This document shows, piece by piece, positions 43,231 through 52,721 of a DNA stretch of 64,000 bases (the stretch's first letter is position 1; each line of letters begins with the position of its first letter). Under the pieces are notes generated by a model. It made no database searches. It worked only from the letters and a program-made list of their open reading frames with translations, and was not told the DNA's origin. The stretch is from an uncultured Clostridia bacterium. Lineage in GTDB: Bacteria; Bacillota; Clostridia; Christensenellales; UBA1242. The stretch spans positions 1 through 64,000 of the forward strand of contig CAMRSX010000001.1 of the NCBI GenBank assembly GCA_947053595.1, in the 5' to 3' direction. The translations under genes and the position numbers were made by a program.

Positions 43231-44125
43231 GGTTGAAGCGGAGGATGCTGGCAAAAGACTGGATGTTTTTTTGCTGGAAAATTTGCAAGATTTTTCTCGC
43301 TCGCACATCAAAAACATGATTGAACAAGCTTTGGTGAGTGTGGACGGAAAGGTTGCAAGCAAGTCTGGCATGACACTGAAGGCGGGGATGTGTGTGCAAA
43401 CTGAAATTAAACTGCCAGAGCCAATTTCCACTGAGGCGGAAAACATTCCGCTTGACATTGTTTTTGAAGACGAAGATGTGGTTGTGATTAACAAGCCGCA
43501 AGGGCTGGTGGTGCATCCTTGCACATCCACAAAAAGTGGCACTCTTGTGAACGCGCTTTTGTTTCACATCAAAGATTTAAGCGGCATCAATGGGCAGCTT
43601 CGCCCGGGGATTGTGCACAGGTTGGACAAAGACACCAGTGGGCTTTTGGTGGTGGCAAAAAACGATTTTGCACACAACGCTTTGGCAGAACAAATTAAAG
43701 ACAAAAGCTGTCACAGGCATTATTTGGCGCTTTTGGAAGGCAATTTGAAGGAAGATGTAGGCAGAATTGAAACTTTCATCAAGAGGGATGAAAAAGACCG
43801 CAAAAAAATGAGCGTGCAAGCTTCGGGGCGCGTGGCAATTTCTGACTATAAGGTGTTGAAGCGCTTTGAAAAGTGCTGTTTTGTGGAGTTTGTGCTGCAG
43901 ACGGGAAGAACGCATCAAATTAGGGTGCACGCAAAGTTTTTGCATCATCCTGTTGTGGGTGACAAGCTTTATGGGCACGAGGCGAAAGGCTTGGCAGGGC
44001 AACTTTTGCATGCCTATAAACTTTCTTTCACTCATCCGCGCACGGGCAATCGCATGACATTTGAGGCTCCGCTGCCTGCATATTTTTTAAATTATCTCTC
44101 CAAAATTGGCAAAAACGATGAATAA
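43214..44125 (+). CDS. RluA-family pseudouridine synthase (RluD-like)
   Basis: This 303-residue protein has an N-terminal S4 RNA-binding domain (KRLDVFLLENLQDFSRSHIK) and a catalytic domain with the motif HRLDKDTSGLLVVAK (~residues 136-150), where Asp is the nucleophile. Further blocks are LQTGRTHQIRVHAKFLHHP and GDKLYG. It probably modifies uridines in 23S rRNA. It follows lspA with overlap, the conserved lspA-ylyB order of Bacillota. Confidence 0.93.
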   Translation: MKNRFEVEAEDAGKRLDVFLLENLQDFSRSHIKNMIEQALVSVDGKVASKSGMTLKAGMCVQTEIKLPEPISTEAENIPLDIVFEDEDVVVINKPQGLVVHPCTSTKSGTLVNALLFHIKDLSGINGQLRPGIVHRLDKDTSGLLVVAKNDFAHNALAEQIKDKSCHRHYLALLEGNLKEDVGRIETFIKRDEKDRKKMSVQASGRVAISDYKVLKRFEKCCFVEFVLQTGRTHQIRVHAKFLHHPVVGDKLYGHEAKGLAGQLLHAYKLSFTHPRTGNRMTFEAPLPAYFLNYLSKIGKNDE

Positions 44126-44141
44126 ATTGGACTTTTGCCTA

Positions 44142-44170
44142 TTGACAACCCACAAACTTTGTGTTAGAAT
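44142..44170 (+). promoter_or_regulatory. Promoter of the 44201 gene
   Basis: TTGACA (44142-44147), 17 bp, TAGAAT (44165-44170). AAAAGGAGAAGAAG then precedes the ATG. Confidence 0.8.
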
Positions 44171-44200
44171 GAACTGACAAACAAAAAGGAGAAGAAGTTT

Positions 44201-44857
44201 ATGGATTTGAAAGCAGTTAACAGCTTTATTAAAAAAGGTCTTATTGTGGCAACTGGCTTGTCTGGCAAAGATGTTTTGTCAAAGATTGAAAAGTTGCCAG
44301 AAAATTATTGTGAATATATTGAATGCACACCACGCGCGGTTGCTTATTATTTGGAAGACACCGCAGAAACATCTTGCGCTGCCAAAAAAAAGGGCATCAT
44401 GATTAGGTTTAAGGCAGAGCCAGATTGTGTGAAATTGAAGAGCAGAGCGGACATGGTTTGCAAAATTTTTGGTTTTGACAACCAAAGTAAAGATTATTTT
44501 AAACAGATTAATTCCCTTGCAAGTCACCTTCATAGAAATTCTCTTTCAAATATGAAAGCGCGCATTGTACACTGCCGTTGCTCGGGTTTCAAAAATCAAG
44601 ACACATATTTCTTTGATAAGGCAGGCATCTCAACCACATTTTTGAATATGCAAAATGCTTTGGATGCTCTGGAAGTTGGCTATGCAACCCGCTTTGCCAT
44701 TAAAAAGGAGCGCAACTATGGCACGCATGAAAAATTTGTCATTATGAATGGTGTTGACACAAGGCTTCAGGCAAAGAATTATGGTGCACACAAAAGTGAA
44801 GCCGGGCCAGTGAATGAAAATAGATTGGCAGATATTTACAGAGTTAAACAGAATTAA
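44201..44857 (+). CDS. Hypothetical protein
   Basis: This 218-residue protein is not recognised. It is basic and appears soluble, with scattered Cys and His (IVHCRCSGFKNQDTYFFDKA). The gene has its own near-consensus promoter and a strong ribosome binding site, so it is probably well expressed. It ends just before a terminator whose 3' arm lies inside the rplU promoter. Confidence 0.65.
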   Translation: MDLKAVNSFIKKGLIVATGLSGKDVLSKIEKLPENYCEYIECTPRAVAYYLEDTAETSCAAKKKGIMIRFKAEPDCVKLKSRADMVCKIFGFDNQSKDYFKQINSLASHLHRNSLSNMKARIVHCRCSGFKNQDTYFFDKAGISTTFLNMQNALDALEVGYATRFAIKKERNYGTHEKFVIMNGVDTRLQAKNYGAHKSEAGPVNENRLADIYRVKQN

Positions 44858-44865
44858 AGAAATAA

Positions 44866-44923
44866 AAAATAAGCTTTAATCTTGCAAATATTGCTTGACA
44901 AAAGCTTATTTTTTTGATAAAAT
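44866..44923 (+). promoter_or_regulatory. Overlapping terminator and rplU promoter
   Basis: The arms AATAAGCTTT (~44868-44877) and AAAGCTTATT (44901-44910) plus a T-run make a terminator for the 44201 gene. The rplU promoter TTGACA (44895-44900), 17 bp, TAAAAT (44918-44923) sits in its loop and 3' arm. Confidence 0.7.
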
Positions 44924-45044
44924 ACGAGGGTATCCGCATTAAAAGGGCTTGCAAGTTGAAAATTAATGGCAAAATATGATTTTTTAAGTGTTTTTGCTTT
45001 GTTTCACGCCCCACAAGCGAGTTTGGATAGAGGAGGTTTTAAGA
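44924..45044 (+). promoter_or_regulatory. rplU leader, probable L21 leader RNA
   Basis: The 120-nt leader ends with CACGCCCCACAAGCGAGTTT, then GGATAGAGGAGG, close to what I recall of the conserved 3' end of L21 leaders in Bacillota. It probably gives autogenous control by L21. The match is from memory and was not computed. Confidence 0.55.
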
Positions 45045-45353
45045 ATGTTTGCAGTTATTCAGACAGGTGGAAAGCAATATAATGTCACAGAAAACGACAC
45101 ACTTAAGGTTGAAAAACTTGAGAATGCTGTTGGTGACAAAGTTAAGTTTGATGTTTTGTTGATTTCGGATGGAACAAAAACAGTTGCTGGCACTCCAACC
45201 GTTAAGACAGCTGAAGTGGTTGCAGAAGTTCTTGCACACGGAAAAGGCGACAAAATTGTTGTTTACAAATATAAGCCAAAGAAAAACGAACGCAAGAAGC
45301 AAGGTCACAGACAACCATGGACTGAAATTAAAATTGTTTCAATTGTGATGTAA
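45045..45353 (+). CDS. rplU: 50S ribosomal protein L21
   Basis: This 102-residue protein begins FAVIQTGGKQYNVTENDTLKVE and carries KYKPKKNERKKQGHRQPWTEIKI near the end, the L21 signature. The start at 45045 follows GAGGAGGTTTTAAGA. An upstream in-frame ATG lies within the leader and was rejected. It is first in rplU-prp-rpmA. Confidence 0.97.
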   Translation: MFAVIQTGGKQYNVTENDTLKVEKLENAVGDKVKFDVLLISDGTKTVAGTPTVKTAEVVAEVLAHGKGDKIVVYKYKPKKNERKKQGHRQPWTEIKIVSIVM

Positions 45354-45355
45354 TT

Positions 45356-45685
45356 ATGACAAAGATTTTTGTTTATAAAAAAGAAAAACTGATTTGCGGT
45401 TTTGAAGTTGCAGGGCACAGCGGCTTTGCAGAGGAAGGGCAGGATATTGTTTGCTCGGCAGTTTCAACAGCCACGCAGATGGCGCTGGTTGGGCTGAAGG
45501 AAGTTTTGAAGTTGGATGTAAAGCAAAAGCTTGGCGACGGCTTCTTGGCTGTTTCTTTGAAAGAGGAAGACATTGAAAAGCAAGCTGTTCAAACACTTTT
45601 GCGCGCAATGGAAGAAACCTTAAAAAGCATTGCAAAGCAGTTTTCAAGATTTGTTAAAATGGAGGTTAAAAAAGATGTTTATTAA
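45356..45685 (+). CDS. prp: Ribosomal-processing cysteine protease Prp
   Basis: This 109-residue protein carries the catalytic pair His ([13 protein letters not shown]) and Cys ([12 protein letters not shown]). Prp cleaves the N-terminal extension of L27 so that the mature N-terminus can reach the peptidyl transferase centre. Its gene lies 3 nt after rplU and overlaps rpmA by 11 nt. The adjacent L27 carries the expected cleavage site. Confidence 0.95.
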   Translation: MTKIFVYKKEKLICGFEVAGHSGFAEEGQDIVCSAVSTATQMALVGLKEVLKLDVKQKLGDGFLAVSLKEEDIEKQAVQTLLRAMEETLKSIAKQFSRFVKMEVKKDVY

Positions 45686-45947
45686 TATACAGCTTTTTGC
45701 TCATAAAAAGGGTGGCGGAAGCACCAAAAACGGAAGAGATTCTCAAAGCAAGCGTCTTGGTGTTAAGGCCTATGCTGGAGAAACAGTGACTGCTGGTTCA
45801 ATCATCATCAGACAGCGCGGCACAAAGGTGTATCCTGGTGCAAACGTTGGTGTTGGCAAAGACTATACTCTCTTTGCTTTGAAAGACGGCAAAGTTGTTT
45901 TTGAAATGAGCAATGGCAAAAATGTGGTTTCTGTGAAAGAGGCTTAA
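45675..45947 (+). CDS. rpmA: 50S ribosomal protein L27 with Prp-cleaved extension
   Basis: This 90-residue protein starts [19 protein letters not shown]. Prp is expected to cut between Phe and Ala, exposing AHKKGGGS. Further marks are [25 protein letters not shown] in pieces, and [14 protein letters not shown]. The start is at 45675 after ATGGAGGTTAAAAAAG; longer in-frame starts upstream do not fit. A terminator follows. Confidence 0.96.
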   Translation: MFINIQLFAHKKGGGSTKNGRDSQSKRLGVKAYAGETVTAGSIIIRQRGTKVYPGANVGVGKDYTLFALKDGKVVFEMSNGKNVVSVKEA

Positions 45948-45954
45948 AAAAAAG

Positions 45955-45983
45955 AAAAGAGGAGGCTTGGATGCCTCTTTTTT
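45955..45983 (+). terminator. Terminator of rplU-prp-rpmA
   Basis: AAAAGAGG/CCTCTTTT around 11 nt, then T-run. Confidence 0.8.
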
Positions 45984-46014
45984 ATATTTTTTTGCAGATT
46001 TTTGGAGAGAAAAA

Positions 46015-46851
46015 ATGGAATATAAACTGAAAGCCAATCAGATTGAAATTGTTGGAAAAGAAGAATTCAACCCGTCGCACATTTTGGAGTGTGGGCAGAT
46101 TTTTTGCTATGAAAAGCACGAAAACAGCTGGGTGGTGCTGTCGGCAGACAAAAAGGCGGAAATTTTTGAAACAGCCACAGGCTTTGTGATTGCAACAGAA
46201 GATGTGACATATTTTGAAAACTTTTTTGACCTTAAAACCAACTATGCCGAAATTAAGGCAAAACTTTCAAAGTTTGACATATTGAAACAGCCAATCAAGT
46301 TTGGACATGGCATAAGAATTTTGCGACAAAACCTGTTTGAAACTCTGATTTGTTTTATTGTTTCTGCCAACAACAATATAAAGCGCATTCAGCTGATTAT
46401 AAACCGAATGCGCCAAAAGCTGGGCACAAACATGGGCACATATCACGCTTTTCCAACACGCCAGCAGCTGCTGGAGGTGGATGAAAGCTTTTTTGCTGAA
46501 ATTGGTGCGGGATATCGCAACAAATATCTGTTTAAAGTGCTTCGACAAGTGGATGAGGATGTTTTGCAAGATTGGCAAACCCTTCCAACGCCGCAGCTGA
46601 GGGCAAAACTGATTACGCTGGCGGGCGTGGGGCCCAAGGTTGCTGACTGCGTGTTGCTGTTTGGCTTTGGGCGCGGGGATGTTTTTCCGGTGGACACATG
46701 GATTGAAAAGATGTATCACAAATTTTATGGCAACAACACCGAAAATCGAGAGCAAATCCGAAACAACCTCACTGCAGAGTTTGGGCAGCTGTCTGGTTTT
46801 GCACAGCAATATTTGTTTTTCTTCATGCGCGAGGATGCAGGAGATGCATAA
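46015..46851 (+). CDS. 8-oxoguanine DNA glycosylase/lyase (OGG1 type)
   Basis: This 278-residue HhH-GPD enzyme excises oxidised guanine. An N-terminal OGG-N-like domain (SHILECGQIFCYE) is followed by ICFIVSANNNIKRIQLIIN and the helix-hairpin-helix plus GPD signature LAGVGPKVADCVLLFGFG, then VFPVDTWIEKMY. The lysine in GPK and the aspartate in PVD match the catalytic pair (K249/D268 in human OGG1). The start at 46015 follows GGAGAGAAAAA. It stands alone after the L27 terminator. Confidence 0.92.
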   Translation: MEYKLKANQIEIVGKEEFNPSHILECGQIFCYEKHENSWVVLSADKKAEIFETATGFVIATEDVTYFENFFDLKTNYAEIKAKLSKFDILKQPIKFGHGIRILRQNLFETLICFIVSANNNIKRIQLIINRMRQKLGTNMGTYHAFPTRQQLLEVDESFFAEIGAGYRNKYLFKVLRQVDEDVLQDWQTLPTPQLRAKLITLAGVGPKVADCVLLFGFGRGDVFPVDTWIEKMYHKFYGNNTENREQIRNNLTAEFGQLSGFAQQYLFFFMREDAGDA

Positions 46852-46854
46852 TTC

Positions 46855-47045
46855 TTATGTCATTCAGAACGGAGAGTAAGCGCACCCGATGTCATTCTGA
46901 CCAAAGCGCAAGCGGAGTGGAAGAATCTCTTTTCTGCTTTTGCACCCAAGATGTTTCCACTGCGCGCCTAAAGGCGCTTGCTCAACATGATAGCGGGGCC
47001 CTCTAATCGTCCGTTCCGCTTAGGGTGACAGTGTGTGCACATTGA
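46855..47045. repeat. Dispersed intergenic repeat
   Basis: Words such as TGTCATTCTGA, GGAAGAATCTC, AAGATGTTTCCACT and GCTCAACATGA belong to a family of interspersed repeats also seen near 56150-56205 and 58450-58540. The rest of this 306-nt gap shows no gene. Confidence 0.5.
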
Positions 47046-47157
47046 ATGACAACGCTGGCGGGCAAAATTGTGGCGGAAAAATAATTTTTTTAAAAGTATT
47101 GCAAAATTTTGGAAAATATGTTATTATTTGAATAAGAAAGAAGAAGGAGAGCAAAAA

Positions 47158-48582
47158 ATGAAACAAATTTCATCAAAAATCAAAAAAATCATGGCTGTTG
47201 TGCTTTGCGCTGCAACTGCGGCAGGGGCAAGTTTTGCTTTTGCAGGCTGCGGAGATAAGGGGAAAGACCCTGTCACTCCACCAGACATTGTTGTTCCAAC
47301 ACCAGACCCAAAGCCAGACCCAACACCAACGCCTGACCCTAAGCCAGACCCAACACCAACGCCAACACCAACACCAGACCCAAATGAAAATTTTGAGACG
47401 CTGAAGGCAGATGCAAAAAAGTTTTCGGCTTCGCTTAACAAACACAACTTCACTTATGGTGTGGGAGAAAACACCGTGCTGGTTAACCCAACCAAGCTGA
47501 AAGTTGACAACGTTTTTTATGAACTTGGTGACAACGGAGTGCAATTTGAATATGCAAAAAGAAGCGATGGCGTTTATTACAAAACCATTTATGACAACAC
47601 AGAAAATGTGGACTATTTTGCAGAAATTGACGACATGGTTGCTTCGTTAAATTCCATTGAGTGGAAGTCAGCAGATGAAGATGTGCTTTATGGCGCTTTG
47701 GCGGACGGCAGAAACGTTTCTTACAAAACAAGCGGAAGCAATGTTGTGCTTGGGCTTGACGGACAGGATGCAAAATTCAACAACGTTGGCAAAACAACAG
47801 TTTCCACCCCAGAACATGTTGACGAAACAGTGAAAGACCCTGTTAACACAGAAAACCTTTTTGATGAACAAGGCAACTTGAGATGTGGTTTTGTGGCACA
47901 GATTTTTGAAAATTGGATGATTGAAACAGATTATTACAAAGCAGTTTCTTTGGGGAACGATTGCAGCATCAACAAAATTTGTTATTTGAAGGAAGAGCAA
48001 GGCACAATTAAGTTTGGTGCATTGGCTGATGTGGTTGGAGATAAGTATTTTCAAAACTTCACGTTAAAGAGTTCTTTTATGAAGAAATTTAACGAAGTTA
48101 AGACAAAACAAGAGCTTGTTGATTTACTTAACGCAAATAAAGACAAATTTCCAATTTCAATTTCAGATGGTGCTGACCTTGACTATTCAAACCTTGATGC
48201 AGATTATGCGCAAAACAAAGCAACGCTTGATGGACTTACAAAAAGCGTGTTTAATGAACTTTCCTCTGAGATTTCTGGTTTGGATGCAAAAAATGTCTTG
48301 TTTGCTTACAAAACTCCACAAAGCAAATCTTCTGCCAGTGATATTTATGGACGTGTTGTTGGCTGGGATATGGTTTATGTTGTGGAGATTAATGGAAAGT
48401 TGCAGCTTTTGGAAACGCATATCTCTTCTTCATTAAGTTTCAATACGCCAATTGAAAATGTTGTGAACAACACGAAATATTGGGAGGCATCTTCTCCAAA
48501 ATTGACTGAGCTTGACAACAGCAACAAAGCGCTTTATGACACAGTTGCAACAACATCGCTGGAATATGACTTGACAAAATGA
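47158..48582 (+). CDS. Putative lipoprotein with Pro/Asp/Thr repeat linker
   Basis: This 474-residue protein has a type II signal peptide (MKQISSKIKKIMAVV, then lipobox FAGC, Cys ~31). A linker of PDPKPDPTPTP-type repeats (residues ~46-76, encoded by tandem DNA repeats at ~47296-47383) tethers a globular domain of ~390 residues to the membrane. I see no catalytic motif or known domain. The start at 47158 follows AAGGAGAGCAAAAA. It is followed by a terminator and a second, longer lipoprotein gene. Confidence 0.75.
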   Translation: MKQISSKIKKIMAVVLCAATAAGASFAFAGCGDKGKDPVTPPDIVVPTPDPKPDPTPTPDPKPDPTPTPTPTPDPNENFETLKADAKKFSASLNKHNFTYGVGENTVLVNPTKLKVDNVFYELGDNGVQFEYAKRSDGVYYKTIYDNTENVDYFAEIDDMVASLNSIEWKSADEDVLYGALADGRNVSYKTSGSNVVLGLDGQDAKFNNVGKTTVSTPEHVDETVKDPVNTENLFDEQGNLRCGFVAQIFENWMIETDYYKAVSLGNDCSINKICYLKEEQGTIKFGALADVVGDKYFQNFTLKSSFMKKFNEVKTKQELVDLLNANKDKFPISISDGADLDYSNLDADYAQNKATLDGLTKSVFNELSSEISGLDAKNVLFAYKTPQSKSSASDIYGRVVGWDMVYVVEINGKLQLLETHISSSLSFNTPIENVVNNTKYWEASSPKLTELDNSNKALYDTVATTSLEYDLTK

Positions 48583-48590
48583 TGAAAAGG

Positions 48591-48621
48591 CAAGGATTTT
48601 TTAAAAATCCTTGTTTTTTTT
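48591..48621 (+). terminator. Terminator between the two lipoprotein genes
   Basis: CAAGGATTTTT-ta-AAAAATCCTTG then nine T. Confidence 0.9.
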
Positions 48622-48645
48622 TGTGGTTTGTGATATGATATCAAT

Positions 48646-50910
48646 ATGAAGAAGAAAGGAATTTTTGCATTTTTGCTTTGTTTTGTTATGCTGTTTTTTG
48701 TGGGGTGTGGCGACGGCGGACCTTCAGGTGGAGGCGGCGGAGGTGACAACCCCGGCATTGAAAACCCAGACGAAGGAAATGAAGATTTTGAAGAAGATTA
48801 TAACCTTCTTGAAATGGATGGCGCAAAAGTGCTTTCCAAACCTTCAGACTATAGCTTTAAAAACGCAGTTGGAAATTTTTCTGTGAATTATTACAACCTT
48901 TTTGCATCAGAAATCTTCATGGCTTTATACGAGGTATATGAGAATGAGAATGTGCAAAATGATGCGGTGACAGGTGGCACAACAAAAAGAGATATGATTT
49001 ATGCTGGCTTAAACAAAGAGGAAGGTTTTACATATTCTGCAGAATACGGAGAGGACGAAGACAATGTTTATTATCTTTATGACACTTTGAGATATACAAT
49101 TTCAAATATTGAAACAGTTTATGATGCTTATGGAGATTTTGAAAGCCAAACCATAACTTTGGATTATGACACAATTTGGAATTGGACGCTTTCACCTAGT
49201 TCAACTTTGGAAAAAAAAGGGACTGTTTTTAATAATGTCAATAACAATGCCTTATTGGAAGTGCAAAATGACGGAACAATAACTTTTAAGTCTTTGTTTT
49301 TAAATACACTTGGAGGTTGGAAGGCGATTTATCAAGGCAACATGGAAAAACTTTATGCTCCTTCCTTTGGGGAGTTTTACAGCGGGGAGGAAAACTTCTC
49401 TGATGTTGAAGGCGAGAGGGTGACAAACTATTGGACTTCGCCTTATTATGAAAAGGTGGTTGAGGGCAAGCCAGAAAATGAACTGACTGCACAAAACTAT
49501 TTTCAGGATGCGCTGGAATATGCCATATATTTGTTTGTGCTGGGCTATGACTATGTGGATGACAAGGGCGCGGCTCTTTCCACCGAGCAGCCAACAGAAG
49601 GCAGGTTGTTTGATTTTGCTGTGAAGGCAGATGTCAACACGGGAGCAATTGTTGATGTGACGGTTAAGGGTTGGAGCACAAGCAATAATGATGTGGACTT
49701 AAACAACGCTGGCGAGATTTCCATTGTGGATGCGCTTGCAAAGGTTAAGGCGCAATATGAAGAAAACGGCGGCTATGTTGGCGTGACAAAAACCAACAAG
49801 GCGCAGATTGTGAGATTTATTAAAGACAAGGTGATTGGAAAAGCGGCATTTGACAAAAATCTGTTTTCCATTCAAACCTCCGATGTTTTGGTGGAGAGAA
49901 GACCTTATGCGGCTGGAGATGTGGCTTCAACAACCGAAACCAAAGATGCCGATGGCAACAAGGTTGTGACGAAAATTGAAATTGCGGACGGCTTTACAAC
50001 CAAAACGCAAACCACTTTCAAAGAGTTGAAGTTCAACCGCAACTATGACGCAATCATCAACAACATTGTGGAATATGCTTGCACAAAGGCGCCAATTGGC
50101 CTTATGGACGGCAAGCCTCTCACCCTTGGTGACGCATATCTTGCTTCCACAATCACCGATTATGTGGGCAACTATTTTATGTGCTCTTACACCAACAACG
50201 AGGATGACAACTTGTTTGAGTTTATTCCTTCGGCAGAATATCAAAGCATTGTGATTTATCCTCATAAGGATAATATTGGAAAAAGCATTGGTGATTTGTG
50301 GCTTGCGTTTGAATATTGGGACGACCCAAATGACATCATCACTCCTGCCACCAACAAGCGAAAAGACACCGACGGCATTGTGATTAATGTGGGCTTTAGA
50401 TATTTCAACAGCGCCACCGGAGAATGCACCGATTTCTTCAGCACGGTGGAGCTTGCCTATGGAAAGTTTTCGGTGTATTATTTTGAAGACGGCACTGTGA
50501 ATGACGATTTTGAAGAGCAATATACATCTCACATTTTGACCATAGGCGACAATGACGAAAGTTTTGATTACAACATTGTGATTGGCGATGTGCCAATGAA
50601 AGCCGAGTTTGAGAAAAACATTGGTGACGGGGCAATCAATCCGTTTGCCTTCAGCACTCACTTGGCGGAAGTTGGGCAAATCACAATCAAGGGCAACACC
50701 AAAGCAAAGGATTTTTATATGCTTAACGATTCCGCTTCTGGACACGGCGTGTTTGGCACGCTTAATCCTGACAAGTTTGCGGGCGAGGGTGGCTGCGATT
50801 ATATTGAAGTTTATTTTGATGTTTTGAAATCCAAAGGCAAGCTGGGCGTGGACTATTCCTTCAAAGTGGGAGTTTCAAGTTTCCTTGCAAGTGACGTTGA
50901 CGAAGACTGA
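48646..50910 (+). CDS. Large putative lipoprotein
   Basis: This 754-residue protein has a type II signal peptide with lipobox FVGC (Cys ~21), followed by a Gly/Ser/Asp linker (GDGGPSGGGGGGDNPG). The mature part is acidic and beta-rich, with a repeated style (VTVKGWSTSNNDVDLNN, then EISIVDALAKVKAQYEENG) but no family I can name. It may be a cell-surface binding or adhesion protein. It lies downstream of another linker-bearing lipoprotein but has its own transcription unit, ending in the terminator at 50931-50960. Confidence 0.75.
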   Translation: MKKKGIFAFLLCFVMLFFVGCGDGGPSGGGGGGDNPGIENPDEGNEDFEEDYNLLEMDGAKVLSKPSDYSFKNAVGNFSVNYYNLFASEIFMALYEVYENENVQNDAVTGGTTKRDMIYAGLNKEEGFTYSAEYGEDEDNVYYLYDTLRYTISNIETVYDAYGDFESQTITLDYDTIWNWTLSPSSTLEKKGTVFNNVNNNALLEVQNDGTITFKSLFLNTLGGWKAIYQGNMEKLYAPSFGEFYSGEENFSDVEGERVTNYWTSPYYEKVVEGKPENELTAQNYFQDALEYAIYLFVLGYDYVDDKGAALSTEQPTEGRLFDFAVKADVNTGAIVDVTVKGWSTSNNDVDLNNAGEISIVDALAKVKAQYEENGGYVGVTKTNKAQIVRFIKDKVIGKAAFDKNLFSIQTSDVLVERRPYAAGDVASTTETKDADGNKVVTKIEIADGFTTKTQTTFKELKFNRNYDAIINNIVEYACTKAPIGLMDGKPLTLGDAYLASTITDYVGNYFMCSYTNNEDDNLFEFIPSAEYQSIVIYPHKDNIGKSIGDLWLAFEYWDDPNDIITPATNKRKDTDGIVINVGFRYFNSATGECTDFFSTVELAYGKFSVYYFEDGTVNDDFEEQYTSHILTIGDNDESFDYNIVIGDVPMKAEFEKNIGDGAINPFAFSTHLAEVGQITIKGNTKAKDFYMLNDSASGHGVFGTLNPDKFAGEGGCDYIEVYFDVLKSKGKLGVDYSFKVGVSSFLASDVDED

Positions 50911-50930
50911 CTTTACAAAGTGCTTGAATG

Positions 50931-50960
50931 AAAAGAGATGGAAATTTTCCTCTCTTTTTT
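50931..50960 (+). terminator. Terminator after the 754-residue lipoprotein gene
   Basis: AAAAGAGAtGGAAA/TTTCCTCTCTTTT. Confidence 0.85.
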
Positions 50961-51043
50961 CTTTGTTTTTTTTTGGCATTAATTTCCATTTGCCTATGGA
51001 CAAACGGGCAAAAGTGTGATAAAATGCTTTTAAGGAGAAAGTT

Positions 51044-52024
51044 ATGAATGCAGGAGTTATTGTTGCCGTTGTTTTGGCGGGCTTGTTTTTGATTTTTTTG
51101 TTGACAATCTTTTGCCTGATGCCAAGAAGAGCTTATTTTTCCGCAATGTTTTCTGGCTGTTTCATCTCGCTTTTTAAGCTGATTGGCATGAAGATGCGAA
51201 AAGTTAAGGTGGACGAAATTGTGGCAGCTTACATTCTTGCGCGAAAGTCTCATCTTGGCATTTCGCTGTTTGATTTTGAGATTGTTTCCACCAGTGGCGG
51301 GCATCCGCAGAAGATTGTGGAGGGCTTGAATGCCGCAAAGGCTGCAAAACTGAATTTTGATTTTGATTTTGCCAAGGCCATTGACATTTCGGGGCATGAT
51401 TTTTTGGAAGTGGTGCGTGAGTGCATCAATCCCAAACTGATTGAACTGCCGCTCATCACCTCGGTGGCGCAGGATAATCGCGAGGTGAATGTTAAGCTTT
51501 CGTTGACGCTGAAGGTGAATGTGAAAAACTTTTTGCGTGGGGTTACGGATGAAACCATTGCTGCGCGTGCGGTGGAAGCGGTTGTAACCAAAATTGCCAA
51601 CACGGGCAGAGCAAGTGATTTGGTGGCGCGCCCAGAGCTTTTGGATAAAGCTGTGTTTGACGCCAATGTGGACGATGACTCTAAATACGAGTTGGTTTCG
51701 GCGGATGTTATTCATGCGGATTTGGGCACCAACAGGGGGCTTAGCATTGAGAAAGAACAGATGGAAAAAAACCGAATTTTGGCATCCAATCAGCTGGAGC
51801 ACAGAAGGCTGACTGCCATGGCGGTGGAGCAAGAGATGAAGGCAAAAGCGGAAGAAATGCGCGCAAAAGTGATTGAAAGTGAGGCGGAAGTGCCAAAAGC
51901 GGTGGTTAGAGCCATTGAAGAGGGTAAGATTAAGGATGTGGTGGATTATTACAAACTGCAAAATCTTCAGGCGGACACCGAGATGCGTAGGCACATAATT
52001 GGAAAGAAATCCGACGATTTGTAA
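51044..52024 (+). CDS. floA: Flotillin-like protein FloA
   Basis: This 326-residue SPFH-type protein organises functional membrane microdomains. An N-terminal membrane hairpin (AVVLAGLFLIFLLTIFCLMP) precedes the PHB/SPFH domain (residues ~55-210). A Glu/Ala/Lys-rich coiled coil for oligomerisation follows (EHRRLTAMAVEQEMKAKAEE, ~255-300). The C-terminal TEMRRHIIGKKSDD resembles other FloA proteins. The start follows AAGGAGAAAGTT. It is paired with a small membrane protein gene 9 nt downstream. Confidence 0.93.
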   Translation: MNAGVIVAVVLAGLFLIFLLTIFCLMPRRAYFSAMFSGCFISLFKLIGMKMRKVKVDEIVAAYILARKSHLGISLFDFEIVSTSGGHPQKIVEGLNAAKAAKLNFDFDFAKAIDISGHDFLEVVRECINPKLIELPLITSVAQDNREVNVKLSLTLKVNVKNFLRGVTDETIAARAVEAVVTKIANTGRASDLVARPELLDKAVFDANVDDDSKYELVSADVIHADLGTNRGLSIEKEQMEKNRILASNQLEHRRLTAMAVEQEMKAKAEEMRAKVIESEAEVPKAVVRAIEEGKIKDVVDYYKLQNLQADTEMRRHIIGKKSDDL

Positions 52025-52033
52025 GGAGGCGTT

Positions 52034-52693
52034 ATGTATGTTGCGATTTACTGCGTGGTGATTGCCGTTGTGTGTGCCCTTGCTGTTTCCATTTTTGTGA
52101 TTGTGGACAAGAAGGACAAAAAGCGCGCTCAGCAGCTTAGGCAAGACGCGCAGGGGCAGAAGAGCGAAAAGGAAAGTTTGCCAAAACACGATTTGTCTGT
52201 TGTTAAGGAAAGTTTGCCTATCAAGGCGGAAGCTGATGCCAAGTTTGAAGATTTTTCTTTGGATAACCATCAGCACCAGCCACGGCGCGCCGAGGCTCCG
52301 CTTAAAATCAACCCTTTTGACTTTGAAGACGATGAGATTGACGACATTGACCACAAGTTTGAAGAATATGAAAAGTTTCTCAGAAAAAGCTTGGAATTGG
52401 ACGACGCAGACGAAATAAATCAAGGAGAAGTTGTTGCAGAGCCTGAGGACGCCGAGGATGCTGAGGCTGCCGACGCAGATTTTGACTATGATAAGTTCTT
52501 AAGAAGCGGCTTGGGCAAGAAGGATGTTGTGGTGGATTCGGAATTGGATGCGCTGACAAATTTTGACTATTCATCCTTGCGCGGCAAAACTGACACGGAA
52601 ATTAGGGAGATTTTGGATTCTTTGCCTCCCAAGGCGCGAGAGCTTTTGATGACGGACATCTTGGCGCGCAAAAAGTTTGACGACGAAGAATGA
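52034..52693 (+). CDS. Membrane-anchored acidic protein, FloA operon partner
   Basis: This 219-residue protein has one N-terminal membrane helix (VAIYCVVIAVVCALAVSIFV), then a basic stretch (DKKDKKRAQQLRQ) and a long acidic, probably disordered cytosolic region. Two related modules occur, HKFEEYEKFLRKSLELDDAD and DFDYDKFLRSGLGKKD. The ending (LPPKARELLMTDILARKKFD) is helical. It overlaps no motif I can name. Its place right after floA suggests a microdomain client or adaptor, as inference. Confidence 0.7.
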   Translation: MYVAIYCVVIAVVCALAVSIFVIVDKKDKKRAQQLRQDAQGQKSEKESLPKHDLSVVKESLPIKAEADAKFEDFSLDNHQHQPRRAEAPLKINPFDFEDDEIDDIDHKFEEYEKFLRKSLELDDADEINQGEVVAEPEDAEDAEAADADFDYDKFLRSGLGKKDVVVDSELDALTNFDYSSLRGKTDTEIREILDSLPPKARELLMTDILARKKFDDEE

Positions 52694-52721
52694 TTTTATT
52701 TTTTTATTTATATTTTTTCAT

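Noticed and set aside
47124..47453. Antisense ORF of Gly/Ser/Val repeats
   Set aside because: It is the mirror of the Pro/Asp/Thr linker repeats of the lipoprotein gene.
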